A stretch of DNA of 64,000 bases, taken from positions 3,804,501-3,868,500 of the forward strand of contig NZ_JACHLY010000001.1 of NCBI RefSeq assembly GCF_014204715.1. The letters run 5' to 3'. Source of the DNA: Streptomonospora salina (lineage in GTDB: Bacteria; Actinomycetota; Actinomycetes; Streptosporangiales; Streptosporangiaceae). Each line of letters opens with the position of its first letter. The stretch's first letter is position 1. The position numbers and the translations under genes are program-made. A model generated the notes under the pieces. The model saw only the letters and a list, made by a program, of their open reading frames with translations, did no database searches and had not been told where the DNA came from. This document shows, piece by piece, positions 43,685 through 51,125 of this stretch.

Positions 43685-44483
43685 CGTTAATCGTGCCTAT
43701 GAGTTCGAGCGAGGCCGAGGGGGACAAGGCCTCGCTCAGTAGCGTCTCAAAGAAGGTGATCAAGTCCTCTACCTGCTGCGGAAGCGCCTTGACCTCTCCT
43801 CCCAGGGCATGCTCAACATACCCGATGGTGTTGGCCCCATCGAGGGTCATTACTCGGAACGCCTCGCACAACGCCGCTGGTGCAGGTGCGGAATCGGGAA
43901 TGATCTGGATCCTGGCGGTGCCCTCCGTTCCGAGTTTGATCAGGTGTGCCAGCTGTCCCCGGACGATCGCGGAGTCTCCCAAGTTCGGGGTCAGGGCAGC
44001 CTGGCGGACCACGCACCACAGCAGCGGAAGCGACCCTTCGCGAAGCTTAGCGAGCCGCCCTACACGGGTTTCGACCAGGTGGTCTACCTCCTCCTTCGAC
44101 GCCGTGATCTTGCGTGCTCGGATGAGGGCGCGCGCATAGTCGGGCGTCTGGAGGATGCCCGGAAGCATCTGGGCGTTGAACTCCCTGATCTGTCGGGACC
44201 TCTGCTCCAGGTGCAGCACGTCGCGAAAGCCAGCGGGAACGTTCCACTCCGTGGTGAGTTCATCCCATATCTGGCTCAGGACACCGCCTGTTGCCAAGAT
44301 AGTGTCGAAATCTTCCACTTGTTCCTTTTGTGGTCGGCGCTGAGCCCGCTCGATAGCGCCGACCATCCCATGGGAGAGGCCAACCTTCGATCCGAGATCG
44401 CGTTGCGTCATCCCTGCTGACGAACGACTTTTCCGTAGCTCGTCACCGAATCTCGACCAGCGTGCTTGCTCTTCGCGGGACAT
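43659..44483 (-). CDS. XRE-family regulator with DUF5753 domain
   Basis: This 274-residue regulator has an N-terminal XRE helix-turn-helix (AGMTQRDLGSKVGLSHGMVG, about 24-43, ending AIERAQRRP) and the C-terminal DUF5753 ligand-like domain (LHLEQRSRQIREFNAQMLPG, then LQTPDYARALI). This architecture, with DUF397 next to it, is a hallmark of filamentous actinomycetes, where many paralogous pairs tune development or antibiotic production. The codon use is less GC-biased than its neighbours. The gene diverges from the small-ORF/ATPase operon, and a palindrome lies in the shared promoter region. Confidence 0.92.
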   Translation of the reverse strand: MSREEQARWSRFGDELRKSRSSAGMTQRDLGSKVGLSHGMVGAIERAQRRPQKEQVEDFDTILATGGVLSQIWDELTTEWNVPAGFRDVLHLEQRSRQIREFNAQMLPGILQTPDYARALIRARKITASKEEVDHLVETRVGRLAKLREGSLPLLWCVVRQAALTPNLGDSAIVRGQLAHLIKLGTEGTARIQIIPDSAPAPAALCEAFRVMTLDGANTIGYVEHALGGEVKALPQQVEDLITFFETLLSEALSPSASLELIGTINGDHHGEMD

Positions 44484-44535
44484 GGAAACACCGTGCCACG
44501 GTCTGGATACATCTGGCTACAGATTTCCAGAACAA

Positions 44536-44551
44536 GCAACAACAATGTTGC
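44536..44551. promoter_or_regulatory. Palindrome in divergent promoter, possible XRE operator
   Basis: GCAACA-acaa-TGTTGC lies 53 bp upstream of the XRE-DUF5753 start and 122 bp before the small ORF. The position suits control of both directions. The binder is unknown; the XRE protein is the closest candidate. Confidence 0.4.
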
Positions 44552-44672
44552 CCTTATGGATAGGTTCGATCACGGGTGACACCGTGGTTCACGAACAAAA
44601 CGGCCCTGGCCGGCGCTTGCGACACCGAACCAGGGCCTTGATCCCCGACCTGATCGACCCAGGTGGAGACCC

Positions 44673-44885
44673 ATGATCGACACTATCGGTTCATCCCGGA
44701 CGCAGACCCGCCCGCCTCACGAGCCCCGACCCTCCCGTCCGCAGCGGCCGCGCCACGCGCGCCGCCGCCACCGTCGCCGGCCCGTGCTCTCGCCCCGTAT
44801 CCGCCCCTACGTCCTCGCCATGCAGCAGCGCGGCGAGCTGTTCTACTCCGACAGTGCCGCCCGCCGCAACGGGGGTGTGCGATGA
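44673..44885 (+). CDS. Small basic protein, first gene of RsbW-like operon
   Basis: The 70-residue product is very rich in Arg, Pro and His up to residue 42, then has an ordered-looking tail (PYVLAMQQRGELFYSDSAAR). I do not recognise a family. Support for it as a gene comes from a good ribosome site (AGGTGGAG, 4 bp before the ATG), from the ATGA overlap with the next gene, and from similar small ORFs seen before RsbW-like ATPases in other actinomycetes (recalled, not checked). It may exist mainly to couple translation. Confidence 0.6.
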   Translation: MIDTIGSSRTQTRPPHEPRPSRPQRPRHARRRHRRRPVLSPRIRPYVLAMQQRGELFYSDSAARRNGGVR

Positions 44886-45361
44886 CCCCCGGAAACCACA
44901 CCCGCACCCGCACCCGCACCGGCACCCGAACCTCCGCCCGCACGCACACCCGCACGTTCCCGGGTGTCGCCTCCGGCGTCGCCGATTCCCGGCACTGGCT
45001 GGCGGACCTCCTCCGCACAGCCACCGCCCCGCCCGTCCCGGAGCCCGTCGTCGACACCGCCGCGCTCCTGCTGTCCGAGGCCGCCTCGAACGCGGTGCGC
45101 CACACGGCGTCGGGCAGCAGGCCGGGCGGGCGCTTCACCGTGCACCTGCACACCGGCGCCGACGCGCTCACCGTCGACGTCGAGGACGACGGCGCCGCCG
45201 CCACCGTCCCGACGCTCGCCGCTCCCGGCGACGACGCCGAATCCGGGCGCGGGCTGGTGCTGGTCGACACGTTCGCCGACGCCTGGGGAGTTCCGTCCCG
45301 GGGCGGCGGCCTCTACTTCACGCTCACCCGAAACGACTCTCCGACGGTGGTGCAGCCATGA
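44882..45361 (+). CDS. RsbW-like ATP-binding protein (GHKL family)
   Basis: This 159-residue GHKL ATPase is of the anti-sigma/histidine-kinase-like type. The N-box is LLLSEAASNAVRHTASG, the G1 region is DVEDDGAAAT, and the G2 region is DAESGRGLVLVDTFADAWG. There is no HisKA or sensor domain, so it should act as a free Ser/Thr kinase or anti-sigma switch on a partner. The first 24 residues are a Thr-Arg-His repeat (TRTRTRTGTRTSARTHTR) of low complexity. The ATG overlaps both the upstream stop and, at its own end, the downstream start, making a tight three-gene operon. Confidence 0.85.
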   Translation: MTPGNHTRTRTRTGTRTSARTHTRTFPGVASGVADSRHWLADLLRTATAPPVPEPVVDTAALLLSEAASNAVRHTASGSRPGGRFTVHLHTGADALTVDVEDDGAAATVPTLAAPGDDAESGRGLVLVDTFADAWGVPSRGGGLYFTLTRNDSPTVVQP

Positions 45362-45636
45362 CGACACGCGAACCCGACTCCGACTCCGTCCCGCCCGACG
45401 ACACCACGGTCATCGACAGCCCGCGCATCGGCGGCCTGGACATCTGCTTCGACGCCGACAGCAGGGTCTTCACCATCACGCTCGCGCCGGGTGTCCAGGC
45501 GCAGCTGGGGATGGCGGCCGACGACGCGCACGAGCAGCGGCGCTGGCTCGTCGAGCTGATCAACCACCTGACCGTCACCGAACGGTCCATGCGCTGGGGC
45601 TGGGTCCCTCCGGCCATGCGCACGACCCGCGGGTGA
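45358..45636 (+). CDS. Hypothetical small protein, third gene of RsbW-like operon
   Basis: This 92-residue acidic protein begins MTTREPDSDSVPPDD and has the core IGGLDICFDADSRVFTITLA followed by helical LVELINHLTVTERS. I do not recognise the family. It starts inside the stop codon of the RsbW-like gene (ATGA), so it is co-translated and probably a partner or antagonist. The plus-strand hairpin repeat just downstream should end the transcript. Confidence 0.7.
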   Translation: MTTREPDSDSVPPDDTTVIDSPRIGGLDICFDADSRVFTITLAPGVQAQLGMAADDAHEQRRWLVELINHLTVTERSMRWGWVPPAMRTTRG

Positions 45637-45652
45637 CACCGCCCGCGCCTTT

Positions 45653-45727
45653 CACTGTTGATCTTGTATCTAACGTCACGCAAAATCGTTTTTACTCACG
45701 GTAGCTACAAGATCAACGGGTTTGGGG
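45653..45727. repeat. 75-bp hairpin repeat, copy 1
   Basis: The element matches 47756-47830 with 4 differences in 75 bp. Its arms GTTGATCTTGTA.CTA and TAGCTACAAGATCAAC can pair over about 16 bp with one mismatch, around an AT-rich core containing GCAAAATCGTTTTTA. It sits after the RsbW-like operon and before the XRE-ImmA-PIN module. It looks like a REP- or MITE-type palindrome that may serve as a two-way terminator. Confidence 0.9.
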
Positions 45728-45813
45728 GGTGGACAGGGTCGGCCCGGAAGGGAGCCGGCCGCGCCACCCCCGTCGAGGAACCTCGAACACTGGCCGCGGG
45801 CAGGAGCGGTGGA

Positions 45814-45845
45814 TATACTGAATCAACGTAAGCAGTGGTGATTCA
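45814..45845 (+). promoter_or_regulatory. Promoter and operator of the XRE-ImmA/IrrE-PIN module
   Basis: A TATACT -10 box (45814-45819) abuts an inverted repeat TGAATCA (45819-45825) and TGATTCA (45839-45845). The half-sites are 20 bp apart, two helical turns. The site lies 25 bp before the XRE start, so the XRE protein probably represses its own operon here. Confidence 0.65.
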
Positions 45846-45869
45846 ATCCTGGTGAGGGGGTGGCCGACG

Positions 45870-46223
45870 GTGACGCATGTCGGCGCGCGGATCGAACGCG
45901 CCCGCATGGACGCAGGGACGAGTCAGCGCGCCCTTGCGGATCGATCGGGTATTTCGCAGGCGACCCTCTCGCGGATCATCTCCGGCGAGCGGACGGCGAA
46001 GATGCCCGAAATCGTGGCGATCGCGTGGGCCACCGGGCGTACGGTCGCCGAACTCGCGGGAGTCGCGAGGACGGCCGACCGGGCCCAGTGCGCGGCTCGG
46101 GCTACCAACGGCTCGGATGCGGACGGCATGCGGCAGAAACTGCTGAGCTTCCTGGAGCTGAACGACTTCCTGGACGATCAGGCCATCCCCGCCACCATCG
46201 GCGGCGACACCGAGGACCGTTGA
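45870..46223 (+). CDS. XRE-type antitoxin/regulator
   Basis: This 117-residue DNA-binding protein has an XRE helix-turn-helix (TSQRALADRSGISQATLSRI, about 18-37, then ISGERTAKMPEIVAIAWATG). The C-terminal third is a short acidic tail likely to hold a partner. The GTG at 45870 is preferred because GGTGAGGGGG precedes it; the in-frame GTG at 45852 has no such site. Its stop overlaps the TTG start of the metallopeptidase gene. Pairs of XRE regulator and ImmA/IrrE peptidase act as phage or stress switches: the peptidase cleaves or removes the repressor. Confidence 0.85.
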   Translation: MTHVGARIERARMDAGTSQRALADRSGISQATLSRIISGERTAKMPEIVAIAWATGRTVAELAGVARTADRAQCAARATNGSDADGMRQKLLSFLELNDFLDDQAIPATIGGDTEDR

Positions 46224-47089
46224 GTACCGAGGAGCACGGCCGCGCCGCCGCCCTGCGCTTCCGCCGGGAACACCACCTGGGAGTCCAGCCCTTGGGCGAT
46301 CTCGTCGCCATCATCGAGCAGGTCACCGGGTACGACGTTGCGGTTCTGGATGCGGAGCCGGACGAGCACGGGCTGACGGTGCGCGACCCCGAGCGCGGCA
46401 CCGTGTTCATCGGCGTGGCCTCTACGCCCAATCCGATGCGGCAGCGCAGCACACTCGCGCACGAACTCGGGCACGTGCTGTTCGGAGACTGGCTCGACAG
46501 CGACACGGGGCACTGGTCCGCCCGGCGCGACGAGGAGATCCGGGCCGACGCATTCGCCCGACACCTCCTCGTGCCGCGGGAAGGCCTGCAGGAGTTCCTC
46601 GGGGATCGCGAGTTCGCGTCCGAAGCCGATCTCTCGTCCGTGGTCCAGCGGTTCGTGGTCTCGCCCCCGATCGCCGCGATCGCACTGCACGGTGCGGGGT
46701 ACATCGATACGTCCGCCAAGCGGGAATGGTTGGAGTCCCGTACACCGCAACTGGCGTTCCGGTTCGGGTGGATCGACCACTACCGTGCCCTGCAAGCCGA
46801 CTCCCAGCAGACCAGAGCCCCGCAACGGCTCCTCGCCCGCGCCATCACCGGCTACACCGAGGGCATACTGCCGGCCCAATCCATCGCCAACCTCCGCGGC
46901 ATCACCGCGGAACAAGCCGAAAAGGAACTCGAAGCGGCCGGGGTGGCCCCGACCGTCCGCCCGGCGGCGTGGTCCGACGCCGAAGACCTGCCGGACGTCG
47001 ACGTCGACCTGGGGGCATTGGACGAACTCCTGAACGCCCCGGATGATGGCGGTGATTCTTCGGATGGGACAGCGAAAGACGACGGATGA
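46220..47089 (+). CDS. ImmA/IrrE-family metallopeptidase (DUF955)
   Basis: This 289-residue peptidase has the zinc motif STLAHELGHVLFG (His81, Glu82, His85) and the downstream third-ligand helix RRDEEIRADAFARHLLVP (Glu106 region). The N-terminal third is the usual DUF955 helical part, and the C-terminal 100 residues are an acidic extension of unknown use. The start is TTG at 46220, overlapping the XRE stop as TTGA. The PIN-like gene then overlaps its own stop as ATGA. In known pairs (ImmA/ImmR, IrrE/DdrO) the peptidase inactivates the XRE repressor. Here that would release the promoter of the whole three-gene unit. Confidence 0.87.
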   Translation: MSTEEHGRAAALRFRREHHLGVQPLGDLVAIIEQVTGYDVAVLDAEPDEHGLTVRDPERGTVFIGVASTPNPMRQRSTLAHELGHVLFGDWLDSDTGHWSARRDEEIRADAFARHLLVPREGLQEFLGDREFASEADLSSVVQRFVVSPPIAAIALHGAGYIDTSAKREWLESRTPQLAFRFGWIDHYRALQADSQQTRAPQRLLARAITGYTEGILPAQSIANLRGITAEQAEKELEAAGVAPTVRPAAWSDAEDLPDVDVDLGALDELLNAPDDGGDSSDGTAKDDG

Positions 47090-47715
47090 ACCACCGGCCG
47101 ATCATCGACGCCGGCCCCGGCCTCAATTTCCTCGCCATCAACAGGGAGCGGCTGCTCATCGGGGTCCTGGGCAAATTGAGCGCACCGGAGGCCGTCGAGC
47201 GCGAAGTGCTCGACAAGGCCGGGCGCGACCGACGCTTCCGCACTGCCGAGAAGACCTGGCGGAAGCTGACTCCGCACGGATGGATGCGAATCCTCTCGGA
47301 CGACACGACGCCTGAACTCGCGGCGGTGGTCGATCGGATCACCGGCACGTCGATGGCAGCGCGGTCGAAGGAACCGAAGGATCTCGGCGAGATCATGGTG
47401 GTCGCCCATGCGGTCGTCGCAGCCGAATCAGGAGCGACGGTCATCGTGCTCATCGACGACGGGCAAGGAGCACGCATCGCTGACGCGGAGATTCGCCGGC
47501 TCGACCGGCTCCGCTCCTCGGGACGATCGGTCGGCCGGATGGGTCTGGTGAGTACGGTTACCGTCTTGGAACGCGCAGCCGGAAAGCACATCGCGGACCG
47601 GGCCGAGATGCGCAGCGTCTACGAACAGCTACGCGGGATCGACGACGGGTTGCTGCCGATTGACGCCACCGGCTTGCTCTCACGCGGCCTCTGGTCCCCC
47701 GACCCGCCTCCGTGA
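47086..47715 (+). CDS. PIN-like nuclease domain protein (possible toxin)
   Basis: This 209-residue protein has PIN-like acidic positions. The N-terminal strand is RPIIDAGPGLNFLAIN (Asp8), a central EVLDKAGRD follows, then KDLGEIMVVAHAVVAAESGA (Glu on the third acidic site) and VIVLIDDGQGARIAD. The spacing suits a VapC/PIN RNase fold but the identity is remote. It is the last gene of the XRE - ImmA/IrrE unit and overlaps its predecessor by 4 bp. Effector role and RNA target are inference. The copy-2 hairpin lies 40 bp downstream and probably ends the transcript. Confidence 0.72.
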   Translation: MNHRPIIDAGPGLNFLAINRERLLIGVLGKLSAPEAVEREVLDKAGRDRRFRTAEKTWRKLTPHGWMRILSDDTTPELAAVVDRITGTSMAARSKEPKDLGEIMVVAHAVVAAESGATVIVLIDDGQGARIADAEIRRLDRLRSSGRSVGRMGLVSTVTVLERAAGKHIADRAEMRSVYEQLRGIDDGLLPIDATGLLSRGLWSPDPPP

Positions 47716-47755
47716 AGGCCGGCTGGGACCGGACGCAATCTTCCACCGTCCCCTA

Positions 47756-47830
47756 CACCGTCGATCTTGTAGCTAACGTCACGCAAAATCGTTTTTACTC
47801 ACCGTAGCTACAAGATCAACGGGTTTGGGG
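47756..47830. repeat. 75-bp hairpin repeat, copy 2
   Basis: This is the same orientation as copy 1 at 45653-45727. The two copies bracket exactly the XRE-ImmA/IrrE-PIN module. This copy lies between convergent genes (PIN-like and DUF4429), where a two-way terminator would be useful. Confidence 0.9.
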
Positions 47831-47866
47831 ATGCGGACGGGGGCGGTGGGATCGGCGGGCGGGCGC

Positions 47867-48673
47867 TCAGGACTCAAGCTGTCCGGTCGTGCCCTGGTCG
47901 CGGGTCCACAGGTGGGCGGTGACGGTGGCGGCCATCATCAGGGCGCGGGCGTTTTCCTCGCCCTCGCCGCATAGCAGGCAGGACAGGTCGTGCTTGGGTT
48001 TGGTGACCTCCGGGGCGTCTTCCTCGGTGGTGTTGATGCGCAGATGGCCGTTCCCGCTGTCGGTCGCGGGGACCCATTCGACGTCGGTGATGTCGGCGAG
48101 GGCGAATACGCGGCGCTGGGTCTTCTTCTTGTGGGACGAGGTCATGCCGCCGCTCCAGATCAGCCGCACGGCGGAGCCGTCGAAGGCGGCCGTTCCCTCC
48201 GACGTCTGGATGTGCAGCGGCAGCGGCGGGACCAGGCGCCTGGCCAGGTGCGGGCCGGGGGCGGCGGAGCCGGCCGGCTCGGCCTGCCCGGGTCCCGCCT
48301 GGGCGGGCTGGGCGGACTGGGCGCGCTCCTCGGCCGCACGGCCGGCGGCGAAGCGGATCTGGTCGGCCAGGTTCTCGGCGATCAGCTCCGAGTCGGCCCG
48401 ACCCACGAGATAGAACGGCTGGGACTTCTCCGTGAGCATCGCGCCCACGGCCGTATACGGGTCGGTCCGATCGTGCATGCGCAGCCGCAGCGCCCAGCGT
48501 TTGCGCTTGCTGTCGGACAGGTGGAAGTCGACGGAGGAGACGGCCGCCACTGGGACCGTGCACCGCCCCAGTTCCTTGAGCATGGCGTTCTTGAACGTCC
48601 CGGTGTGGAAGCGGATCGATACCGCCTCCCCGTCGAAGGTCCAGACCGCCCGGTCGCCGCGCAATTCGTCCAT
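47867..48673 (-). CDS. DUF4429 protein
   Basis: This 268-residue protein has two similar beta-rich halves joined by an Ala/Gln/Pro linker (about 115-145). The first half has the strands RAVWTFDGEAVSIRF and VPVAAVSSVDFHLSD. The second has GTAAFDGSAVRLIWSGG and LADITDVEWVPA. This duplicated pattern is DUF4429, a common actinobacterial family of unknown role with a PH-like fold. No signal or membrane segment is seen. It is a single gene, convergent with the PIN-like gene. Confidence 0.85.
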   Translation of the reverse strand: MDELRGDRAVWTFDGEAVSIRFHTGTFKNAMLKELGRCTVPVAAVSSVDFHLSDSKRKRWALRLRMHDRTDPYTAVGAMLTEKSQPFYLVGRADSELIAENLADQIRFAAGRAAEERAQSAQPAQAGPGQAEPAGSAAPGPHLARRLVPPLPLHIQTSEGTAAFDGSAVRLIWSGGMTSSHKKKTQRRVFALADITDVEWVPATDSGNGHLRINTTEEDAPEVTKPKHDLSCLLCGEGEENARALMMAATVTAHLWTRDQGTTGQLES

Positions 48674-48865
48674 GGCGCGGAGCTTAGACGCCGCCTCCCG
48701 CTACCGCCGAACCGTGCACCCCCAGCCGGCTCTGGTGGCCGGTTCCGGCCCGGGGGGCGCGGCGTTTCGGATACTCGGTATGCCGTCGGCGTTTAGCTAG
48801 GGCAGCGCTGGTCTAGCAGGTCACGTACGTACAGCGGCAGCACGACAGCCGAGGGGGAGACACCG

Positions 48866-49591
48866 ATGGCAGCATCAGAATCCGCCGAACCCGCCGAACC
48901 GGAATCCGAAAAGGCGGTCCGCTCGGACACGCCGGCCGTGCGGATCGGTCTGCGCCCCATGGCCAGCCCCGCGCCGTTGGGGTTCGCGGCGCTGGCCGTG
49001 GCCACACTCCTGCTCAGCCTGCTGCAGCTGGACGTGCTGTCCTACGGCGACGGCTCGCACGTGTCGATGGCGTTCATCACCTTCTCGTTCCCGCTCCAGC
49101 TGATCGCCTGCCTGCTCGCGTTCCTCGCGCGCGACGGCGTCGTCGCCACCGCCACGGGAATCCTCGGCGCCACGTGGCTGGCGACCGGGGTGATCAGGCT
49201 GACCCTGCCGGTCGGGACCGTGACCAGTCCGACGCTGGGGGTGCTGATGCTGGCCGCGGCGATCGTCCTGTTCGTGCCGGTCGCGGCCGGTGCCGAGAGC
49301 GGGAAGCTGCTGTCCTCGGTCGTGCTGCTGACCGCCGCTGTGCATTTCCTCTTCACGGCCGGCTACGAGATCACCGGGGCGGAGCTGTGGTCGGCGGTCG
49401 CCGGCGTCGTCGGGCTGGTGGTGTTCGTCCTCGGCCTGTACGCGGCGCTGGCCCTGCTGCTGGAGGACGTGTGCAAGCGGACCGTGCTGCCCGTGTTCCG
49501 GCGCAGCGTCGACGGCACCTCCATGGGGGGCGACGTCCGCGACGCGCAGGGCGGCGTCGAAAGCGAAGCGGGTGTGCGCGAGCGGTTGTGA
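48866..49591 (+). CDS. GPR1/FUN34/YaaH-family membrane transporter
   Basis: This 241-residue protein has six membrane spans in the YaaH (SatP) layout. The hallmark loop near the first span is MASPAPLGFAALAVATLL (compare NPxPLGxxxF). Spans follow at about 66-88, 92-112, 118-140, 146-166 and 174-200. Family members move acetate, succinate or ammonium with protons. The change of the usual Asn to Ser in the hallmark may alter substrate choice. The ATG follows GAGGGGGAGA. The gene has its own leader, divergent from the DUF4429 gene. Confidence 0.82.
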   Translation: MAASESAEPAEPESEKAVRSDTPAVRIGLRPMASPAPLGFAALAVATLLLSLLQLDVLSYGDGSHVSMAFITFSFPLQLIACLLAFLARDGVVATATGILGATWLATGVIRLTLPVGTVTSPTLGVLMLAAAIVLFVPVAAGAESGKLLSSVVLLTAAVHFLFTAGYEITGAELWSAVAGVVGLVVFVLGLYAALALLLEDVCKRTVLPVFRRSVDGTSMGGDVRDAQGGVESEAGVRERL

Positions 49592-50002
49592 CCGCGCGTG
49601 AATCGAATTCAATTTCCGGAGCGGGAGATCCGGAAACGGATGCGGGAGTCCGGTATTCTGATTCCGGACCTCCCGAACCGGGGCGGTGGTGAAACCGGTC
49701 GCCCCGCCACCGGGGGAACCGGTTGGACGAATCGGGTCAACCGCCGTGTTGTCCGGCGTTACCGTCATCCTATTTATTTCCCTGCGAATGCGACGAATTG
49801 CGGTGCGATTTTCTCGGGTTTGCGGTGGATTGCGGTTTAATCGATGCGCAGAGCGCGTGAACGAACCGCTGGCCGCGCACTTTCGGGTTTCGTTGGAACG
49901 GTGGACTGCCGCGAGCTGAGTGGTAGCGTTATCGGTGAAGCTTCGCATTCCCCGGTGCCGCGGCGATCCGGGTGTCCATCGCTTGTTTATGAAAGGTCGG
50001 AA
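49592..50002. other. Intergenic region, no gene seen
   Basis: This 411-bp stretch lies between the YaaH-like gene and the EF-hand gene, both plus strand. It is AT-richer from 49760 to 49850 (ATTTATTTCCCTGCG and similar), which suits a promoter for the EF-hand gene with a long leader. Several CCGG-rich partial repeats (49620-49730) may form terminator hairpins for the upstream gene, but none is clean. Short open frames show no protein-like bias. Confidence 0.45.
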
Positions 50003-50530
50003 ATGGCGAGTAACGTGAAAGAGCGCGAGCGCCTGAACGAGCGGTTCGTCCACTGGGACAACAACGGCGACGGAACCATCGACCGATCCGACTTCGAAGC
50101 CGAGGCGCGCGAGATCATGCGCAATCTCGGTGAGGACGAGACCTCACCTCGCGGGCGCGCGGTCTACGACGCCTACACCCAGATGTGGGACTTCCTGGCC
50201 AGCAAGGCCGGGCGCAGCTCCCTCAACGCCGAGGAGTTCGCAGAGGTCGCCGAGGCGGAGATCATCAGCCAGGGCGACGCCGGCTTCAGCCGCGTCCTGC
50301 GTCCGACCATCCACGCCATCGTCGATCTGCTCGACACCGACGGCGACGGCCGCGTCAGCCCGGACGAGTTCAAGCGCTGGCTCGACGCGGTCGGCGTCTC
50401 CGAGGACTACGACGACATCTTCGCCACCATCGACACCAACGGCAACGGTTACCTCAGCATCGAGGAGCTCATGGTCGCCGTGCGCGACTACCACCTGGGG
50501 CGCTCCGACGTCCCCCTCCTCGGCCGGTAG
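50003..50530 (+). CDS. EF-hand calcium-binding protein (calerythrin-like)
   Basis: This 175-residue cytoplasmic protein has three canonical EF-hand loops, DNNGDGTIDRSDF (19-31), DTDGDGRVSPDEF (about 113-125) and DTNGNGYLSIEEL (about 147-159), and one degenerate loop (SKAGRSSLNAEEF). Four hands in two pairs is the calerythrin/sarcoplasmic protein plan known in actinomycetes as calcium buffers or sensors. The ATG at 50003 follows AAAGGTCGG. It is a single gene with its own terminator, just outside the biosynthetic cluster. Confidence 0.93.
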   Translation: MASNVKERERLNERFVHWDNNGDGTIDRSDFEAEAREIMRNLGEDETSPRGRAVYDAYTQMWDFLASKAGRSSLNAEEFAEVAEAEIISQGDAGFSRVLRPTIHAIVDLLDTDGDGRVSPDEFKRWLDAVGVSEDYDDIFATIDTNGNGYLSIEELMVAVRDYHLGRSDVPLLGR

Positions 50531-50543
50531 TAGACACGGCCGT

Positions 50544-50581
50544 GCCGGTCCGCCCGTTGCAGAGGGGGCGGGCGGACCGGC
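50544..50581. terminator. 13-bp hairpin between convergent genes
   Basis: GCCGGTCCGCCCG (50544-50556) pairs perfectly with 50569-50581, with a 12-nt loop. It lies 13 bp past the EF-hand stop and can serve both that gene and the DUF6917-like gene converging from the right. Confidence 0.72.
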
Positions 50582-50657
50582 CGCCGCCGCCGAGCGCGCC
50601 CCGGATCCCCTCGGGCGCGCCCGGCGGCGAAAGCGTGTCCGGTCGGCGGAGCGGACG

Positions 50658-51125
50658 TCAGCCCGGTCCGCCCTGGTGCCGGAGCGCCTGCGCCGGCGCC
50701 GAATCCGCGTCCCGGGCATGTGGCGGGGCCGGTGCGAACTCCACCCGGTCTTCGGGCGCGAGGCCGAGCTCGGCGCCGGTCAGAGGTCGGGGACTGTGCA
50801 CCAGAATGTTGTAGTGGTTGGGGGAGTGGCAGCCGTCGAACCCCAGGACGGTGCCCACAACCCGGCCGTTCACCAGCAGCTCGTCGCCGCGGTCGAGGAC
50901 CCCTGCGCAGGCGATCTCGGCGAAGCCGAGGAACGCCACCCGGTCGATCCGCGCCCCCGCAGCGGTCTCGGTGTGGTCGGTCGCGACCAGTTCGTGTACC
51001 TCGCCTGGCTGCACACACCGGCTCGCGAACTCCAGCAGCCGCATGCCGCGCTCACTGCGGCGGTGGACCAGCACCTTGACCACCGCGCCCGCGACCGTCC
51101 TCTTGGCGCCGTCTTCGCCGATCAC
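50658..51125 (-). CDS. DUF6917-like protein of the biosynthetic cluster
   Basis: This 155-residue protein has the strands KRTVAGAVVKVLVHRRSERG and RCVQPGEVHELVATDH, then RVAFLGFAEIACAGVLDRGD and GTVLGFDGCHSPNHYNILV. I recall this pattern as DUF6917, a small family found in actinobacterial biosynthetic loci, but its function is not known. The GTG at 51125 overlaps the stop of the Gfo/Idh gene (GTGA), so it is the last gene of the leftward operon. The conserved Cys-His-x-Pro-Asn-His string could be a metal or catalytic site, which is inference. Confidence 0.7.
   Translation of the reverse strand: MIGEDGAKRTVAGAVVKVLVHRRSERGMRLLEFASRCVQPGEVHELVATDHTETAAGARIDRVAFLGFAEIACAGVLDRGDELLVNGRVVGTVLGFDGCHSPNHYNILVHSPRPLTGAELGLAPEDRVEFAPAPPHARDADSAPAQALRHQGGPG

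Noticed and set aside
46724-47046. Small open frames overlapping the 3' half of the ImmA/IrrE gene
   Set aside because: They lack ribosome sites and are out of frame with a well-supported metallopeptidase gene.
45653-47830. 75-bp repeats as phage or ICE attachment sites
   Set aside because: There is no integrase, tRNA or tail of phage genes between or beside them. The hairpin structure fits a REP/MITE-type or terminator element better.
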